From Sinonovacula constricta (lineage: Eukaryota > Mollusca > Bivalvia > Cardiida > Solecurtidae), in NCBI GenBank assembly GCA_007844125.1, contig CM017558.1, positions 46,820,164 through 46,884,163 of the forward strand: DNA of 64,000 bases, given 5' to 3'. The notes under the pieces were generated by a model. That model did no database searches, was not told the DNA's origin, and saw only the letters and a program-made list of their open reading frames with translations. Position 1 is the first letter of the stretch. Each line of letters starts with the position of its first letter. The position numbers were made by a program, and so were the translations under genes. This document shows positions 1 to 12,300 of the stretch, piece after piece.

Positions 1-441
1 GTATAATGATGAAATGGTAAAGTTAAATGTATTACTAGCAGCTACATGTTGCTGTCATGGATTTGTGTAGGAGGTACCATACATCGCAAAAACCATGGAT
101 TTCAGATGGCTGAATTATGTCTCTGTAGAGTCATCATAGTTACTTATTTTCTGATCTCACAACTAGGCAACAGAAGTTTGGCATCGCTTGACAAGTATCA
201 GTTAGTTTTATCTTCTTTATTCTGTTAGTTAACAGTGTTATGTAATATTTATTTAGGTAGCAAAATTATGCGTTTAAAGATATGTTTTTACGTCTGTTTC
301 GCAGACAATATTTAGCGGAAATCACCATAGCATCTTTAAACAGAGTTTGGTAAATGGTGATTCGATCGAGAGTTTAATTATTAACACTTTCTCATTACTA
401 ATAAGTTACTCTTAACTCAAAAGCAATACTGAACCGTAAAT
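1..441. other. AT-rich flank, nothing recognised
   Basis: Unique-looking AT-rich sequence to the left of the first minisatellite. The one short open frame (46-228) has no recognisable motif and ordinary AT-driven composition, so it is not called. Confidence 0.5.
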
Positions 442-1186
442 TCATCTTGAATATCAAAGAGCACTGTTATGCTAGCGTTGTTATCCTTGAATATCTAAGA
501 GCAATGTTATACTAGCGTTGTTATTCTTGAGTATCTAAGAGCACTGTTATGCTAGCGTTGTTATTCTTGAGTATCTAAGAGCAATGTTATACAAGCGTTG
601 TTATTCTTGAATATCTAAGAGCAATGTTATACTAGCTTTGTTATTCTTAAGTATCTAAGAGCAATGTTATACAAGCGTTGTTATTCTTGAATATCTAAGA
701 GCAATGTTATACTAGCTTTGTTATTCTTGAATATCTAAGAGCACTGTTATACAAGCGTTGTTATTCTTGAATATCTAAGAGCAATGTTATACTAGCTTTG
801 TTATTCTTGAATATCTAAGAGCACTGTAATACTAGCGTTGGTATTTTTGTGTAACTCTTGAATATCCAGGAGTACTGTAATACTAGCGTTATTATTATTG
901 AATATCCATGAGTACTGTATTACTAGCGTTATTATTATTGAATATCCAGGAGTACTGTAATACTAGCGTTATTATTATTGAATATCCAGGAGTACTGTAA
1001 TACTAGCGTTATTATTATTGAATATCCAGGAGTACTGTAATACTAGCGTTATTATTATTGAATATCATGGAGCACTATTATGCTAGCGTTATTATCGTTT
1101 AATACCATGGAGCACTATTATGCTAGCGTTATTATCGTTTAATATCCAGGAGCACTGTAAGTCTGTAATGCTAGCGTTGTTATCTT
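442..1186. repeat. 40-bp minisatellite, about 18 copies
   Basis: About 18 head-to-tail copies of a 40-bp unit, each containing a core close to TGTTATACTAGCGTTGTTAT. Two blocks are visible. Copies at 442-840 carry ATCTAAGAGCA, and copies at 891-1178 carry ATCCAGGAGTACTG. Between them is one 50-bp transitional copy (841-890). Within 561-800 the copies alternate between an ACAAGCGTTG and an ACTAGCTTTG version, so an 80-bp dimer was itself amplified. The period is not a multiple of three and there is no open frame through the array. No function is implied. Confidence 0.95.
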
Positions 1187-4100
1187 TGCCAAGGCCGTGC
1201 ATGTATTTATGCCACCTTTAAGGCATTGTATGTATGGTTAAAACGAAAGGAAAACGCTGTTACTGTTTTGTAAGCTGTTAAGACAAAGTCCGTCTACAGG
1301 CAGATCTTAACATAGGTTTAATATCCTCTTATATTATATAGTAAATGTGCGTTTATCTGACGATTGAAAACCAAATGAACCAATTTTGATCAATAAAATT
1401 TAATAAATCTAAATGTACTCGTATAGTGCTATTTCTTGGTTAATTAAGCAAATTGTACTGAACTATTACCACAAGAACTATTGCTGTTTGCCTAAAAGAT
1501 ATGCTATATTTCATGTATATAACTTTGTATATCTTTATAAAAATAGAGAAAAACAAATTATATTTTGTGATAGAGCAGTCACGTCGTTTTTTCGAGTTCC
1601 AGCTGGGGCGATAACTTTCTTGTTGAGGGAGTTTCACTTACGGTGCTCCGGTAGCCATATAAACACTGACAGTCTGAGGTTGCCAATGTTATAAAACAAC
1701 TTGATCAACATTGGTCAACAAGGGTAAGTTTATCTCGGAAAGTTATCAAACTCTGGCATCCCCTAGGGTCAAACCTGACAGAGAGATGGTATCGTGACGG
1801 ACACGATCCAATTAATGACAAACTTAATCACAGACAACGACCGGTCAAGGCGACGGATTAGATACGTGAAATACTGTTTCAGGGTGATTGATAAATACAG
1901 AGACGAATGAAAGCTCGTAAAGAAACTGTCAAATACTCAGATATACTCTGTTCACATGAACTTGTAGACGTCTGGCAAACACTTTGTTAGGCATGCTTCA
2001 GAATGGAAATACACATAGACAGACTGTGATCTATTCAATTGGCATGTCTCTTGGTGAAAACGATTAAGACATAAACGTTTTGGATTAGTTGTTAGTGCTA
2101 TCGATCTATGTCATATAAAATGTCCTTGCATGTTTGCATCCCTCGTAACTGCGATTTTAATTACGGTTTTAATCGTAACAACGAATGTCCATTTCGAAAG
2201 TGATCGGCCCCCAGAAAAAATGAGAGTGTAGCGGAAAAGCCGCAGTGGTTTATATAAATCGAGTTTAGCATATTTTACCAAGTATAATGCTGAGCCAATA
2301 TACATACTACGTACACTGTGATAAAAACATTTTGACGTTTTGGATCTATTTTATGCATTTAAGGAGATGTTTTATGAATTGTGCTGACCATCCCTAAAAC
2401 CATTTAGGGAGGATTCTAATGCGCTTTGGTTAATAATCAAAATAATTCATGATGAGTTATAGACAGACATCTCACAGGTCCTATGTTTTTGTTTGATTAA
2501 AATGTATAAACAGCGCAAAGGTTGGTCGTAATTTAAACTCATTAACATGTTAACTGCAATGCTTCAAATGCTTTTGGTATATTTTTGGTATGTGTTTTGG
2601 TTAGTAATTTGCTTTATGATTAACAAAGTTTCTAAAATTTACATGTTACAAACAGGCAGCTAGTCTATGATGATTGACGTACAATTGATTGCAAATCACT
2701 CTTTGTGAAATTGCAAGTATATACCATTATGTCCAAGGCACATCTATACAGCTGACATACAAACTACATACAAATATAACGACAGTTGCATCCGCCAAAA
2801 TAAAACAATAAAGCACGCGTATTTTAAAAGAATATTTACTTTAACCCGACTCGATATTTATTAATCCTTCTAGTTCTTATTTTCACAATTACAAAAAAAT
2901 AATGTTTTAATAATTTGACAGACAGATCAATGATTGAGAGCAATTTGTGATCTCGTTGTAGAATCAGATAATGCAACTGAAGCTGTAAAGTCACCAATTA
3001 ATGATAGCATGTATAAAAGATGAGCATACCTATTGTGCTCCTAAAATATTAGATATCTGTGCAAGTATGGGATAAGCTTATCTGTATAATACACCTATGA
3101 AGGTGTTAATAGATCTCTAAGAGGCTGCTTGCAGGTTAGAGAAACTGAAACAAATCGACTTATTAAGTGGGCCCTTAAATTTAAGTATATCCTACTCTGT
3201 AGTCAGGCAAATGTAGCGTATTCATTGTAAAGAAGATAATGCAATATAAAGGTTGCATTTCTAAAAAATGCACAGCACTCACAACTTTATTTTGAAGGAA
3301 AGCAAACAGGATATGTTTACAAAGATTCTTTAAAATACTATTTACACCAGACTCTAACTTTAATAACGATTTGAGACAGTCGGTCTATTATTGCCCATGT
3401 GTTTTCTCTCAAAATGCATTTAATTGAATGTAAGCTTTTCTTCTAAACAGTTCAGCTGTTTAGGTCCTGCGTTTCGGTGATGTTCTTTAAATAGTTCGGT
3501 GTCATAAAAATGTTTCCAGCTCAATAACAGTATTTTACTGATTGATAAATTATTTTCTGTCACTTTGTGATTACTTTAGCAGCCTTTCTCACGTCATTAT
3601 GGCGTCACACGCCATTTACAGAGTTAACATATACTAAAACCATGACAACCTTTACAAGATCAAACGGATCAGAGGGAGCCAAATGCAAGGGTTTCTCCAA
3701 ATCCATCAATAAGGACTGTTTTTGCGTATAAAAAGTGTTCAATCGTTGGCTGAGTTGTAAGCCAAACTAATAGACATGTATAAAGTTAATTATATCAGTT
3801 CTTCAAGTGAAGCCAAATCTTCTAGATCTCCATGCCATTTCTGCTTTTACAAGATTTGATTTTATTTACAAAATCTCAAGTCAGCTTGTTTCTATTATTT
3901 TTATTATTTTTTTAACACGTAAATTAGAAGTGTCAATGATATTGTATTCGGTACACGAAACAAGACATTTGTTTTATTTTCTAAAAAATGAATACAGAAT
4001 TTATCAAGTAAATTTGGTGATTGTTTTTATATAATTTGCTTGTTATATAGCATTTCGAGCCAATTGATTGGTTAGCGTCATATCTATATTTATATGCCGG

Positions 4101-4287
4101 AAGCGTTAAGACTTGCATATCCATAGGTGAAATGTCACGTTTAACTGTATAGACAAAAAGAATTCAATCAACAATTAACAGTAAACATGCGACTTGAAGT
4201 ATCCAGAGTAAACGGCTGAATGACTTTACGACTGTGTCTTTTCAGAAGAATTTGTCAACACCCCAAAAGCACAGCACACGCTTGGTA
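1187..4287. other. AT-rich non-coding stretch
   Basis: Contains only short open frames (1413-1694 and 3807-4034 on +, 2111-2305 on -) with AT-biased residues and no family resemblance. I saw no exon, RNA gene or mobile element here. Confidence 0.4.
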
Positions 4288-4291
4288 ATAT

Positions 4292-5038
4292 TGTTATGTA
4301 CAATAGTACACCAGCGTTTAAGGTTACGCTAGTCAGGTTAAGGGTTGTTTACCGTTGTGGTTTTGATGACGTAGCATTCGCGTATCTACTAGAAGAAAAG
4401 GATCATGCTAGAAAGTTCAATTGTTTATTTTTAACTGGTCTATTTTTAACCGGCCTTCGAAAATGTTCTGGGTACGTGATTGTTCTGGAAATTCTTTTGG
4501 GTATATATGAGGGCGTGTTTGCCGATAAAAAGTTTAAGTTTGGAAGTTTGAATAAAAAGTTTACTTTGGAGATTGGACATATAATTTGGAAATACTTGCA
4601 GCTTCTATCTTAAATCTTTCTGTGTTGGAACTTACGTGGACTTACTATATTCTACAGCGACATATATATTAAAGTTTTGAATTTGGATTATATAATTAAC
4701 ATTCCTGTGTTGTTCTACCTTTGGATTATTGGATTATTTCAACTGTGCTTATCTACGAGAACATTCTACCGAAAACTCTTCAGGATTATTAGACGCTGGA
4801 TTATTTGTTGCATTGTTAAAGGGACACCTCCTAAAGGGAGAAACTGTAAGCTAATATTTATTTTGCCTTCTAAAATTTTGTTTTATTTTTTTGTTATTGT
4901 TTTATTAAGCCAATTTTTTTTAAATAAAACATTATTGTACTTGTTTGTTGCTGGCTTGTTCTTTCTGTTACACCATTTCGTCGTTTAGTAAAAGTGCCAC
5001 TTTATAAATAAACTTATATAGCGCGACGGGTCGTAACA
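4292..5038 (+). mobile_element. Solo long terminal repeat, 747 bp
   Basis: The element begins TGTTA (4292-4296) and ends TAACA (5034-5038), a perfect 5-bp inverted terminus of the TG...CA type used by LTR retroelements. It is flanked by identical ATAT on both sides (4288-4291 and 5039-5042), a 4-bp target-site duplication. AATAAA-type poly(A) signals lie at about 4923 and 5007, and a TATATAG box lies near 5016. No primer-binding site, gag or pol frame follows position 5042, so this is a single LTR left after recombination between the two LTRs of an integrated element. The open frames at 4296-4613 and 4677-4988 lie inside the LTR and are not genes. The superfamily cannot be assigned from the LTR alone. 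The first ~135 bp recur at 17146. Confidence 0.85.
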
Positions 5039-5042
5039 ATAT

Positions 5043-6964
5043 GAAATTAATCCAATGTACATCAGTAATCTTACCGTCATTGGCCATAGCCGCTCGCCAC
5101 TTCGAAACAAAAACACAAGCACACAAACACGTCAACAAAGCTCAGAAGTCCGACGTATAAACAAGACAATTTATGTGTATGTGAATTGTTTCAACCAAAT
5201 GTAATTGCTACTGACCTGTAAATAAAAGTTTTAAGGTGAAGACCTCTTAAACTACGTGTGTATTAGTTGACCTAAAACAGAAGTCTTCAAATTATTCGAT
5301 TAAGGTCATTGTGGTGTGCATGTTGTTGTTTTTTTATTCTTGTTTTCATTTCCACAGAGAGTAAAAGAAATAATCGAAGCACGCTGTTCTGTTAAGAATA
5401 TAAGAGCATGGAAGTAACTAATTTGATCTTTTAAAATATCTTTCTGCGATGTTTATGTCTATTTGATGACGTCAGCACGTTTTCGCACTACCTTTCTTTT
5501 TTTCAGCCGTAAGTAAAGGTTAGTTTCTAAATGTGTGGTTCTTAACAGAATTAGAAACCGAATGGAGCATGCAATTGCCTTTGTCCCGCCCACACTGCCA
5601 ATCAAATTAAACCATTATGTGGCAAAGAATCCCTATATTTGAGAAATTTACACAGAGAAAAGGGATAGCTTCATTATTACAATTTGAGCCATACTCAAAC
5701 CGGAAATTGACCTTTAAATGTGGTTTCTGGGAGTTTGGACCGTGTTTTCCTTTCATGTAGCTAAATAAGTTAAATAACCTGAAAGGAATTGTTGTTTATA
5801 AGTGCCCTACATCAATGTGAACAGTTGAGCACAACACCCTTCGTCAATAAAAACATGTATTTCCATCATCCGGGTAATCAACTTTAATCTTTATTGCCTC
5901 CTTTTATATGAAAATTTATTTACTTGTCGTGTTACTTGGCGCATGCTAGTTGCCTAAGAAGAACAGTTGATACGGCTTATATTATAGGTGACATACGCTC
6001 TGCAGGTTCAGTTAATGTATCATCATTGATAAAATAACATTAACACACACATTAAACATAAAAACTTGTCTTATAATCAGTAGCAATCAATTTAAAAATC
6101 ATGACATTAAAATGTATTAAATAAACATTACATGAAATACATATAAATGTATTATAGAAATTCATCGTTTTTGTCGTAAATTGCTACTTTTGGTAGTTTA
6201 ATGATTTGATGAAGAAAAGCTCAACATTTTGTCCGTCTCCTCTGTTTTGCCATTGTCCATCACTTTTCAGTCTCAACCCATAGCCATATTATCTAGAAGT
6301 TTTCCATACTGATGACGCTAACGGTAACTTGATATCCACAACCATGATATGGATGTTGGGCGATTTCTTTTTCGTAACTGTGTAACCCTAATGCTGACCT
6401 ACCTACAAATGTCACGTAAGGTCAGCCCGAATAAATTTTAAAGCGAATCCCAATGGTAGAAACTCTAGATAATACAAAATACGTTTACCACCTATTAAAT
6501 GCAACCGTGGTAGCATTGGTCAAAGGGGAAGTCTTAAAATGATAAAACGATCCAAAATCAACTCCCGACAATACTGCTATAAAGGCTATAGTGTATACAA
6601 CATGACTTGACACATAATACACTTCACTTGAAAGGTGGTAATCCTTCAGCTTTTACCAATTATTTTCTCAAACAACAAATATATTGTTACCTGAACAGAT
6701 TTCGCAAAATGCAGTTTATTGACGCCCTACAGGTACATTACTGGAAAACTGAAGCATAACAACCCTCACGTCATTTCAACATCTATATCCTATCTGGAAT
6801 ATCCTGTAAAGTTTCTATTTTAAACTTAAAAAAACATGACCTCTTTCATAAAGATAACATCATATAAAGATAACATCATATCACAATCCCGGATTTGCTT
6901 AAATTTCAATATCATTTTTACATACATATTGCACAGACATCACAAAAGTGTTCTGATATTGTTA
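5043..6964. other. AT-rich non-coding stretch
   Basis: No repeat or gene recognised. A consensus CRE-like TGACGTCA occurs at 5467-5474 in otherwise ordinary sequence. Alone it is not evidence of a promoter. Confidence 0.4.
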
Positions 6965-7678
6965 CACCCTCACTGTCTTACTGCGACAGCAATAAGTGTG
7001 TCACTAACGCACCCTCACTGTCTAACTGCGACAACAATACGTGTATCACTAACGCACACTCACTGTCTCACTAAGACAACAATACGTGTGTCGCTAACGT
7101 ACCATCAATAATGGCGACAACAATAAGTGTGTCAGATACGCACCCTCACTTTCTAACTGCGACAACATTAAGTGTGTCACTAACGCATTCTCACTGTCTT
7201 ACTGTGACAACAATACGTGTGTCATGAACGCACACTAACTGTCTTACTGCGACAACAATACGTGTGTCACTAACGCACACTCACTGTCTAACTGCGACAA
7301 CAATACGTGTGTCACTAACGCACCCTCACTGTCTAACTGCGACAACAATAAGTGTGTCACTAACGCACCCTCACTGTCTTACTGTGACAACAATACGTGT
7401 GTCACTAACGCACCCTCATTGTCTAACTGCGACAACAATACGTGTGTCACTAACGCACACTCTCTGTCTAACTGCGACAATACGTGTGTCACTAACGCAC
7501 CCTCACTGTCTAACTGCGACAACAATACGTGTGTCACTAACGCACCCTTACCTTCTAGCTGTGACATCAATTCGTGTGTCACTAACGCACCCTCACCTTG
7601 TAGCTGCGACAACAATACGTGTGTTACTAACGCATTCTCACCTAGCTGCGACAATATATTGTACGTGTGTCACTAAGA
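6965..7678. repeat. 45-bp minisatellite, 16 copies
   Basis: Sixteen head-to-tail copies of a 45-bp unit with a core near AACTGCGACAACAATACGTG followed by TGTCACTAACGCACCCTCAC. One copy (about 7457-7498) lacks 3 bp and the last copy is rearranged. Because 45 is a multiple of three, frames stay open through most of the array on both strands. They read as 15-residue repeats such as SLTHPHCLTATTIRV, SNCDNNTCVTNAPSL and, on the minus strand, SQLDNEGALVTHVL. Three mutually exclusive open readings argue that openness follows from the period rather than from selection on a protein. No start context, signal peptide followed by the array, or splice context was seen. Confidence 0.93.
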
Positions 7679-8390
7679 CGCCATAGCCTTCTTTATTTAC
7701 TTAGCGTATTCCCGAGTATGCTTGATTCATAATAGAACAGTCGTCGTGAAATTAATTGATTCGAAATGTTAAAACTCCCTGCAGCTGATTGGCTGAAACA
7801 TGGAAACAACATGTAAGACCACATACACGAATCTGCGTTTACAATGACCAATTAAAATTAAGCAGCTGAAAACATTATTTTATTCGTTTATTTTTGTTAT
7901 TTGCTTTTTTTGCATTCATTCATTCATTTTTTAATTTATGCATCAATTCATTCGAACATATGTTTATTTATTTATTCGTTTATTCATTCATTCATTCATT
8001 CATTCATTCATTGAATTAATGCCAACCTTAGACGTCGGGAGCATGTTCTGCATTAAGTTCTGTCCTGGTGCAAGATAAAACTGTCAGAAAACAATACTGA
8101 TGTCCTGTTATAAATGATAAGAAGAAAATCTAGACATGCTTCTCCAAAATTAATTAATGCTTTCTTAAAATGTGTACATTTAGATCAATGTAGTCCTCGC
8201 CATTGGTTTTTGTAATCAATGTAAGTATTATTTGTTTTATGGGGTTAAGATAACCGCGACATGTCATTGTTTGTAACAAGAAACTTTGTACGTGTTGTTA
8301 ACTCACTCAGTTCCATGGCCATAAACTGTATAATAGTGTAAAGAGGTACATAAGTGAGCATAAAGAGTAAGCTTGTCATACATGTATGTT
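7679..8390. repeat. Degenerate ATTC microsatellite and flank
   Basis: A TTTATTC/ATTC-rich tract runs from 7912 to 8013, ending in a clean run of about eight ATTC units at 7981-8013. The rest of the interval shows nothing recognisable. Confidence 0.85.
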
Positions 8391-8450
8391 GTGGCATAGA
8401 TGAGACGAAAGCACAGATGATGTCATCGTCGGTCCCCGATAGACTAGCAG
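8391..8450 (-). repeat. Dispersed repeat, copy 1 (partner at 32920)
   Basis: This 60-bp stretch matches 32920-32980: both contain a CATAGA...GAAAGCACAG block, then GTCGGTC(C/A)CCGAT, then GCA/AGACTA(C/G)CAG. The strand is arbitrary; the minus strand has an open frame across this copy (8245-8478), but that frame is not conserved in the other copy. Family unknown. Confidence 0.6.
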
Positions 8451-8717
8451 AGAGATCATATGTGGCATCTTGATCCATGGATTAGGATGCAAGACTTCAA
8501 CTTGTAGCACATTCCTTACAACTGTTAATGGTTTGTAAATGAGTTGCAGCAGATAATGTGTATACATGTTCATTATTCATTAAGATAACACTCAGTCGAA
8601 CTCTGTTTAAGCCGTTTAATCCAAACGTCATTATTTCGAGACGAATAGTTTATCATCGATATCTTGTCCCCAGGGCAATAGCACGGGTCATTGTGAGGTC
8701 GTATATTAGTAACGTTG

Positions 8718-8771
8718 CACTTTATTATTTGGTCGCCAAAAACAGCGACCCTATATTTATAATTCGATTTT
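8718..8771. repeat. Hairpin repeat, copy 1
   Basis: GGTCGC (8731-8736) and GCGACC (8745-8750) form a perfect 6-bp stem with an 8-nt loop, followed by CTATATTTATAATT. The same hairpin plus tail recurs at 9440-9491 with loop and stem changes. This suggests two copies of the end of one small dispersed element, not a bacterial-style terminator. Confidence 0.65.
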
Positions 8772-9193
8772 GGGCAGTGTCGCCTGAATTTCAACGCTTT
8801 GAGATTCCTATGGGATGACATTGCAGCCTGATGAAATTGTAATTGTTTAAAGAAAAATAAGTGGCAATATAAAAGAACACATTGTTACATTTATGTAGTG
8901 TTGTGATTCGTTTGTTTATTCTATAGAACTTATACGTACACGATTAAAATAAACGTGAGAACTATAAAAATATAGCAAATAAATTCTAGCATATATCAGC
9001 TGTCAAAATCTTATTTTCATATTGAGGACAGCACTAATTAGAGGGCAATGTTCAGTGTCATATTGATGATTAACAAATGTTCTACCTAAAGATAGAAAAC
9101 ATCCTATCAATTACATAGAGATATAGTTTTATTGTTTCACTTTCTTTAACAGATCTATATACACATTTAATCTAAAGTATTTGCATAACAGTT
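8772..9193. other. AT-rich stretch, nothing recognised
   Basis: No gene or repeat seen. Confidence 0.4.
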
Positions 9194-9269
9194 AATCTTA
9201 TAGATGTCCACAAATCTTATAGATGTCCACAAATCTTATAGTTGTCCATAAATCTTATAGCTGTCCACA
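9194..9269. repeat. 19-bp tandem repeat, 4 copies
   Basis: Four consecutive copies of AATCTTATAGATGTCCACA with one to two changes in the last two copies, exactly 76 bp. Confidence 0.95.
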
Positions 9270-9439
9270 TATAAGTCACAAATTCACGTTATGATAGGCT
9301 GCGTTTCGATTCGTTCCTTTTCCGCGGTCGCCCTGTCCTGCTTCTCTTAAACGTTATAAAAAGGACAAAATAAAAATATCAATACACATTTGGATGTTAA
9401 GAAAAAAAAATGAAATTGGTTTCAATTTGGAACAGTAAT

Positions 9440-9491
9440 TTGTTTATTAATTGAGTCGCCGAGAACGGCGACCCTTATATTTATAATTAGA
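9440..9491. repeat. Hairpin repeat, copy 2
   Basis: GTCGCC (9455-9460) pairs with GGCGAC (9467-9472) around a 6-nt loop, followed by CCTTATATTTATAATT. It aligns with 8718-8771 both in the stem and in the AT-rich tail. Confidence 0.65.
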
Positions 9492-11974
9492 AATGATTAT
9501 GGTTGACGTCACATATTTGAGAAGCGATATTATTCTAACGGTTATGTTTATGTTATTTCAGCTTTAAAACGACCATATTGTTTTATATCTATTAGTGTGT
9601 TTCTGGTTTCTTTTGTTTCTAAAAGTAACAACCCCTTAAGTTAGAAATAATAAACGTAAGAACTGAGATATAAATTACAATTAAAACCTTACTCATGTCA
9701 ATTGTTGATTCTTATTTTTATATTACATGACTGCACTAATTCGTTTGAAAAGGCAGACTGCACTTATTATCACACTTATATAGAAAAAATGTATTAGATG
9801 TGCAAAGTTTCATCGTCAGTCAAGTTTTGTTAGGATTTAAGCTGTTTTTTGTTCTTTTAAGATTACTATGTATATAGTGCCTGTGCACTTAATACAGAAA
9901 TGGTCTGACAATGCTCGATTGTTATACATGCTAATTCCCGCGCATACTGTGCTGTAGTTGTGCTTTTTCCATCCGTTTTGAATTTCCAGTAACTCACGTG
10001 ACCTCGGTCAAATGTTTTGGGAACTGCGGTCACACGCACTAGGAACTGCGGTCAAACGGTGCTAAAGTAAAATGTGCCAAATATTTATTTACAAAAAATA
10101 CTTAGTTCGATTTGTTTCCACCGAAATTGATGTGCTATGAATAACAGAAAGATACATTTTATATGATTTAACATACGTCACATTTAATGACCAGTAAATA
10201 CGACTTATATGCACCCTGAAATACATACTTGGATCAATACATACACAGACTTTAAGTAAGTGAACATATATACGAAACAATATCAGTAGGCCTACGAATT
10301 AACATTGTAATGACCGGAAATGACCAAAAAAGACTGACAAAGACCAACAATTCGGGAATATTTATTAAGTATTAAAGGGTTAATAAAGAATTCTATTTTT
10401 AATAAATTTTCCGGCGACTTTGATGTTCTGCATCAACTTATTCTTGTACATCTCCTGTATAAGATCATTGATAATGGAATAAGAGCTCACAATAAAATAT
10501 AATTTGGCACACAATTTTATTGTGCTTTTTCCGACAGTACGCAGGAACTTGGCTAATGCTTAAAATGGAAAATGAATATTTCTAATATTTACTTTTTCAA
10601 AGGTCTCAAAGGAAATATCACAGAAGTACTTTCCTTGGTATATGAGGATGATTCTTCTTTATATCGGATCTCTTGGATACAACTCTACTGACCTTCGTTC
10701 ACCCTGGTCCGTTTTGATATACATTGTAAACTATGCGAATATATAAACATTTTAGAAGTTTTGTTTCATGTATGGACTTACATGTTTGAGTTTTCGCATT
10801 AAAAATGCACTATTTTTGTAATCTATTGGCGATATTTATCTTTCATAGGATACTGTTACTTGTATTGAAGTTCTACTGGGTCGTTTTCAGGTACGGTATT
10901 AGAAGCTCGTTGAACCCCGGTTAATGTAGCAAGTGAATATTTTTTGAAGGTTTGCAGATGGTTTCTGAAGACACTGTTGATCTTAAAGAAGCATTTCGTG
11001 GATGAAGTCGTGATAATGACTAAATGATGTCATGCATAGTATCGATTTAAAGTAATAAACAGTGGTAGAAAATTATTATCTATCAATAAGCTACTCCTTG
11101 ATCTTCATTGAAAACTTTAAGGGAACACACTGAATGCATGTCTCATATCAGATGTTTTCTTCGTAAAACGGAAGTCTTGCTTAAAAAAAGTAATCAATTG
11201 TTTTGCTTTGTGACGTTTTCACGTATTATTGTGTCTTAAATGTGTGTCACTTATTTGAATCCACAATAGAATATACATATACTCTTTTTGCGAGTGGAGA
11301 CTATAATGAAAAGTTCACAAATAAAAGTTTAAATGAACACTTTTTTAACTATAATGTCTGTTTACTTTTATAGTTTTAATAGAACTTGATCATTATGCAT
11401 GCTTAGTTACCAGGATTTGTTGTTGTTGTTTTTGGTAAGCCCATGACAATCGCGTCGTTTAGAAAAATTGTAGGTATCATACAATACAGTCACTACCGCC
11501 TTCATTATATATTTTTGTGCAAGTACATTAAAAAGAAAACACATTCTAATCGATTGGAAATCAGTTTCGGTGACCGATAAAAAATCTCCTACGGCATGTT
11601 TTATAGGCGCCGGTCAGTCTATGGTTAAAATACCTGACCTCACAGTATAATAGTATTAAAAACCAAACACATTGACTTTAATGTTATATCTAATTGCAAA
11701 ATGGATATTGTTATTAAATCAAGTGTATGAATGTGATTTAAAACTAACACTGCAGCCAAATCTAGTGTACTATGAAACAAACATTAATTATTTATATTTA
11801 TATTTATTGTGGTTTAATTCATGTAACTTAACTTCGAAGTACTTTACTTTGAAGCTTGAAGACCGTGTGTTTTGTAGACTATCCATCTTGTGTACACAGC
11901 TCATTACCACTAGCATGCATCACATAATCAAATCAGCAAAAGTGTACACAGATACAGTGTTTTAAGAAATATCT
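9492..11974. other. AT-rich non-coding stretch with a 22-bp dimer
   Basis: Contains a two-copy 22-bp repeat with core GGAACTGCGGTCA at 10020-10032 and 10042-10054. Otherwise there are only short, featureless open frames (10089-10280 on -, 11672-11965 on +). Confidence 0.45.
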
Positions 11975-12150
11975 CAGGAGTGGCGGTGACGAAGCAGTAC
12001 ATTCCCCGACTAGTATCTCCACTGACTATACTCAGCCACTTACAAAGTGGGTTCCCGGTCGGGCAAAAACCAGATGCGGAGAGGTCTTCCTGTTGACATA
12101 GTGTGTCGTTGGTTCTACCTAGAAATTTGGTTGGGGACATCCTCCAATAG
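11975..12150. repeat. GC-richer patch, possible decayed dispersed element
   Basis: The base composition rises clearly above the surroundings. The sequence includes GTTCCCGGTCGGGC (12050-12063), GGAGAGGTCTTCCTG and GGTTCTACC, phrases that resemble parts of molluscan tRNA-derived SINEs. Open frames exist on both strands (plus about 39 codons; minus 11928-12140), but neither resembles a known protein. I favour an old SINE-like fragment over an exon, with low confidence. Confidence 0.3.
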
Positions 12151-12300
12151 CGCTAATCAAACATAACTATAATGACCCTGAATATGTTTTTTTTTATGCA
12201 CAGAAAAGAACTTTGCATCTGATGTGTTCACAGGGTTTCAAGAATAGTTTGGAAAATTATAAACAAACTAAACAAACTATATCGGAAGTACAAAGATAGA

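Noticed and set aside
442..1186. CRISPR-like array
   Set aside because: Units abut without unique spacers and the context is eukaryotic; it is a minisatellite.
4296..4988. Two roughly 100-codon plus frames
   Set aside because: They lie wholly inside the solo LTR, which does not encode protein; no retroelement motif.
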